8,842 nt of DNA from positions 1-8,842 of the forward strand of contig LVAZ01000532.1 in NCBI GenBank assembly GCA_001603055.1, in the 5' to 3' direction. The stretch comes from Victivallales bacterium Lenti_02 (GTDB taxonomy: Bacteria; Verrucomicrobiota; Lentisphaeria; Oligosphaerales; Lenti-02). A program made the translations under genes and the position numbers. The notes beneath the pieces are model-generated. The model saw nothing but the letters and a program-made list of their open reading frames with translations, was not told the DNA's origin and made no database searches. This document shows positions 7,501 through 8,842 of the stretch, piece after piece (position 1 is the stretch's first letter; each line of letters starts with the position of its first letter).

Positions 7501-8370
7501 ACCGCCTACGCCCCGAGTCTGCGCGAGCGGGAATTGGCCCTGCCCGCCGCCTATCTGTTCCCGAACGTGCTGGTGCGGGTGTCGCTCGGCTCGCGCTCGA
7601 TTCTGCTCAACGACACCGACCAGTACGCGCCGCTCGGTGCCACCGCCCACGAGAAGCGGGCCGGGCTGTTCCTCGACCGGGGCCGCGTCGCCCTGCTGGA
7701 ACCGCCCGGGGGGCTGGAGAACCGGACCGAGACCTCCTACGATCTGGAACTGACCGCCGAGGGCGACGCGGTGCTGCGCAAGACGACCCGCTATTTCGGC
7801 ACCGCCCATGCCAGCCGCCGCAAGTTCTACGACGAACTCCCCCCCGAGGAGCGCCGCCGCCATTTCCAGAAATTGCTCGCCGACCTCTCCCAGAACGCCG
7901 TGCCCATCGGGGAACTGACGACCGACTTCGCCGCCTATCCCGGCACCGAGAGCTTTGTCGCCCGCGTGGCCAACTACGCCGTCCGCGACGGCCACTATCT
8001 CTACTTCACCCTGCCTGCCAGCTTCGCGAACCTGTTCGACCTGCGTTCCGACACGCGCAGCAACGCCTATTACTACGAGCGGGACCGGGACCTCCGGATT
8101 ACCACGAACGTGCTCCTGCCGCGCGGTTTCACCGCCCCCCTGCTGATGCCCGAAACCCTCGTTGCGGACGTGCCGGGCGGGTTGGGCCAGGTCTCGGTGC
8201 ATAGCTCCTATGGCGAGGCGGACGGCACCCTCCGGTTCGTCCATGCCGCCCGCATCCAGGCCGGCATCGTCCCCGTCGATCTCTACGCCGAACTCTTCGA
8301 GCTGAACCGCCGCCTAGGGCGCAGCAGCGCCCGGACCGTTCTCCTGCAAGCCCAAGACAAGACGGAATAG
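4591..8370 (+). CDS. Large secreted protein with two tandem DUF3857-transglutaminase units, the second catalytically degenerate
   Basis: This 1259-residue protein has an N-terminal signal peptide (MIQRTVLVLLFLLVGL, likely cut after Val-Gln-Ala20) and no later membrane segment that I can see, so it is probably periplasmic or secreted. It consists of two homologous halves of about 600 residues. Half 1 has a DUF3857-like beta domain (about 45-240; FVKVLTEKG at 76-84) and a transglutaminase-core domain with the expected triad: Cys343 in HGVCRDKAALLVALL, His383 in FNHAVV and Asp400 in ILMDPT. A C-terminal beta/helical part follows (about 430-610; PEEQRRLFESV at 481). Half 2 repeats the order: FLTYKG (693-698), then YGNSADRAVLLYAML with Ser945 for Cys, FPNVLV with Asn992 for His, ILLNDTD with Asn1007 for Asp, and PEERRRHFQKL at 1085. 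The family's reaction is poorly known; acyl transfer, protein cross-linking or peptidase activity are possibilities, not shown here. It is the last gene of the lgt operon. Confidence 0.85.
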   Translation: MIQRTVLVLLFLLVGLRVQALPDYYSAGLLEVEAVMAVAAEVTAERFPNADSVLVDDHIIEEYEPDGTSISYDDTFVKVLTEKGRRESSTLSRHFTLPYGEAGFTLVEVIKPDGTRRPVDLASMSRVMVDRSQMGSNIFNPNSKVLQVTVPDLAIGDVVRYVAKSETLKPRVPNTWSDYQVLEYTAPILRLVYEVRAPQSLPLQNIALKAEVEGTVAFTQSEADGRIVYRWEVTDVPQMFGEPKMPPLYTVVQRLLVSTIPDWQYVSRWYWRLSEPHLECTPEMTAKVAELTKGLTDRDERIAALFRFVSQEIRYMGITVEEEAPGYEPHPAKDTFAQRHGVCRDKAALLVALLREAGIKAYPVLIHNGPKKDEEVPQPFFNHAVVAAETEDGNGYILMDPTDENTKQLFPAYLANQSYLVARPEGDTLRTSPVEPATENLVVVTTRAEIAADGSLRGTAELLFDGINDNVYRGYFSRVRPEEQRRLFESVVNRMVAGARLTSLTILPEDMQDISRHLEVRLAFAAEDAVMTDGGTAMLTVPRLGASVGMVNFILRDASLAERKFPFLNEFACGVRESLELTVAPELGRAAALPEYPVIDTPTLLWTRRLEATANGLAGQAEFLIRVPEFTPEEYRCLKETLRVIEANARKMPVFVRSAAEASADIRILEDAWDYEIADRHNWTVTRRLRKQFLTYKGMKDHSEIKIDYNPAFAEVELLAATVRNGDQEQTISEKEINLMDQGWVASAPRYPEGKTLVASLPGVQVGSIVEYSYRVTFRDRPFVAGQIPFRGYDPVDRQTLRIRVPRSLRLDFSPGDPAIVRTDSTEDGFKVYEFVATGQPAVRREDDLPPWWAFNPTVTFSSGEWREYARQVRDVLGKASADAALAERKADELCAGVKESEARVVAIRDFVAKAILAAGPGLHELPLAAITPADRVLADGYGNSADRAVLLYAMLRRAGLRPEFVLASRTAYAPSLRERELALPAAYLFPNVLVRVSLGSRSILLNDTDQYAPLGATAHEKRAGLFLDRGRVALLEPPGGLENRTETSYDLELTAEGDAVLRKTTRYFGTAHASRRKFYDELPPEERRRHFQKLLADLSQNAVPIGELTTDFAAYPGTESFVARVANYAVRDGHYLYFTLPASFANLFDLRSDTRSNAYYYERDRDLRITTNVLLPRGFTAPLLMPETLVADVPGGLGQVSVHSSYGEADGTLRFVHAARIQAGIVPVDLYAELFELNRRLGRSSARTVLLQAQDKTE

Positions 8371-8798
8371 CGTCATTCCTCACTCCGTTGCCGCCATATC
8401 TCACCGGAACGCGCAACAAAAGTGGACATGGCGCTTGATTCGGATGTTATTCGCTGTGCCGTTTCCCGTGCGGGCAGACCGCAACGCAGAGACCGCACAG
8501 GACGTGGCCTCCCGTCGGCGGGAGCAGGGCATCCATCAGCACCTTGGTCCAGCGAACCCGCAGACCGGCTTCGCGCGTGATAAGAAGACAGCTTCTCCCA
8601 ATCCATCCCAGGCCCGGCGAGGTGGGCCGCCATCTTGTGCGAAAACAGGCGACAGAGGCGCTCTTGGTCGATACGGCGCGACCGCACACCGCCAGGGCTC
8701 CGGCCCCGGCGGTCCGCAGCCGGCCGGCCACGGATGCCGCGATTCGCAATCATCCCGCGTGAGGAGGCTGCCGGGACGGGCCAAGGTGCAACGTGGGG
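8371..8798. other. 428-bp region with no recognisable gene
   Basis: Between the stop of the large secreted protein and the stop of a probable convergent gene I find no reading frame that I can recognise. A 100-codon minus-strand frame (8447-8749) containing CGLCVAVC and a 126-codon minus-strand frame (8373-8753) overlap each other and show no family motifs. A perfect 6-bp hairpin, CTCCCG-TCGG-CGGGAG, lies at 8509-8524 without a T-run, and a GC palindrome at 8719-8728. The part around 8400-8460 is visibly poorer in G+C than the genes. It may be ordinary intergenic DNA, a decayed gene or a small RNA locus. Confidence 0.5.
8423..8450 (+). promoter_or_regulatory. Possible orphan sigma70-like promoter
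   Basis: TGGACA (8423-8428, five of six to the -35 consensus) is followed after 16 bp by TGTTAT (8445-8450, four of six to the -10 consensus), within a locally AT-richer patch. No convincing gene lies downstream on this strand, so it is either chance or the promoter of an untranslated RNA. Confidence 0.2.
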
Positions 8799-8842
8799 CT
8801 AGTTGACTTTGGGCAGGGCGGCCCAGACCGCCGCGTCGAGGA
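8799..8842 (-). CDS. C-terminal tail of an unidentified minus-strand gene (runs off the right edge)
   Basis: Reading leftwards from the window edge, a frame gives LDAAVWAALPKVN and then TAG at 8801-8799. Thirteen sense codons are too few for identification. Nearly all end in G or C, as in the neighbouring genes, and the sequence looks like a plausible protein C-terminus, but a chance open frame cannot be excluded. If real, it is convergent with the lgt operon. Confidence 0.3.
   Translation of the reverse strand, partial: LDAAVWAALPKVN

Noticed and set aside
5848..8244. A 798-codon open frame on the minus strand inside the giant gene.
   Set aside because: Its composition is typical of a GC-rich shadow frame, with no motif, while the plus strand has conserved catalytic and repeat motifs.
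8366..8396. Possible terminator after the giant gene (GGAAT-AGCGTC-ATTCC around the stop codon).
   Set aside because: The stem is only 5 bp, overlaps the stop codon and has no following T-run, so it does not qualify as an intrinsic terminator.
8719..8728. Perfect palindrome GCCGGCCGGC.
   Set aside because: Ten-base GC palindromes are expected by chance at this composition; no second copy or adjoining gene gives it meaning.
8435..8806. A 123-codon plus-strand frame after the giant gene.
   Set aside because: Arg/Gly/Pro-rich sequence with no motif, overlapping frames of similar length on the other strand; no convincing ribosome-binding site.
1..8842. Searched for defence islands, CRISPR repeats, transposases, phage genes, tRNA and rRNA.
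   Set aside because: No repeated spacer array, recombinase or transposase motif, or tRNA arm pattern was seen; the gene content is housekeeping plus one unusual secreted protein.

Overview
This is a GC-rich (roughly two-thirds G+C by eye) bacterial chromosomal window. It is tightly packed and has two divergent transcription units. The minus-strand unit, reading leftwards from about 1205, encodes a TPR lipoprotein followed 8 bp later by the start of dnaG (primase), which runs off the left edge. The plus-strand unit, from 1425 to 8370, is a four-gene run: lgt (prolipoprotein diacylglyceryl transferase), an RluD-type pseudouridine synthase, a Gfo/Idh/MocA oxidoreductase, and a very large secreted DUF3857/transglutaminase-like protein. 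The first three genes are joined by ATGA stop/start overlaps and the fourth follows 12 bp later with a good Shine-Dalgarno, so an operon with translational coupling is likely. The two units share a 219-bp divergent intergenic region (1206-1424) holding a plausible sigma70-like promoter for lgt.

The last ~470 bp hold no convincing complete gene. A 14-codon tail of a minus-strand reading frame (8799-8842) enters from the right edge, so the plus-strand operon probably faces a convergent neighbour across a 428-bp gap.

Organism: the lipoprotein pathway, a large exported DUF3857/transglutaminase protein and a Gfo/Idh/MocA enzyme in high-GC DNA suggest a Gram-negative-type bacterium. A PVC-group lineage (Planctomycetota, Kiritimatiellota or Lentisphaerota-like) is my guess from the style of these genes, but nothing in the window proves it.

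Functional logic: Lgt would lipidate the lipobox cysteine of exported lipoproteins, including the TPR lipoprotein encoded divergently next door. DnaG and the RluD-type enzyme are housekeeping replication and ribosome functions. The oxidoreductase has no identifiable substrate. The most interesting object is the 1259-residue last gene. It is an internal full-length duplication: the N-terminal copy keeps a transglutaminase-type Cys-His-Asp triad, while the C-terminal copy has Ser-Asn-Asn at the equivalent positions, i.e. an active-like enzyme fused to its own pseudoenzyme paralogue. I saw no phage, transposon, CRISPR, toxin-antitoxin, rRNA or tRNA signal.
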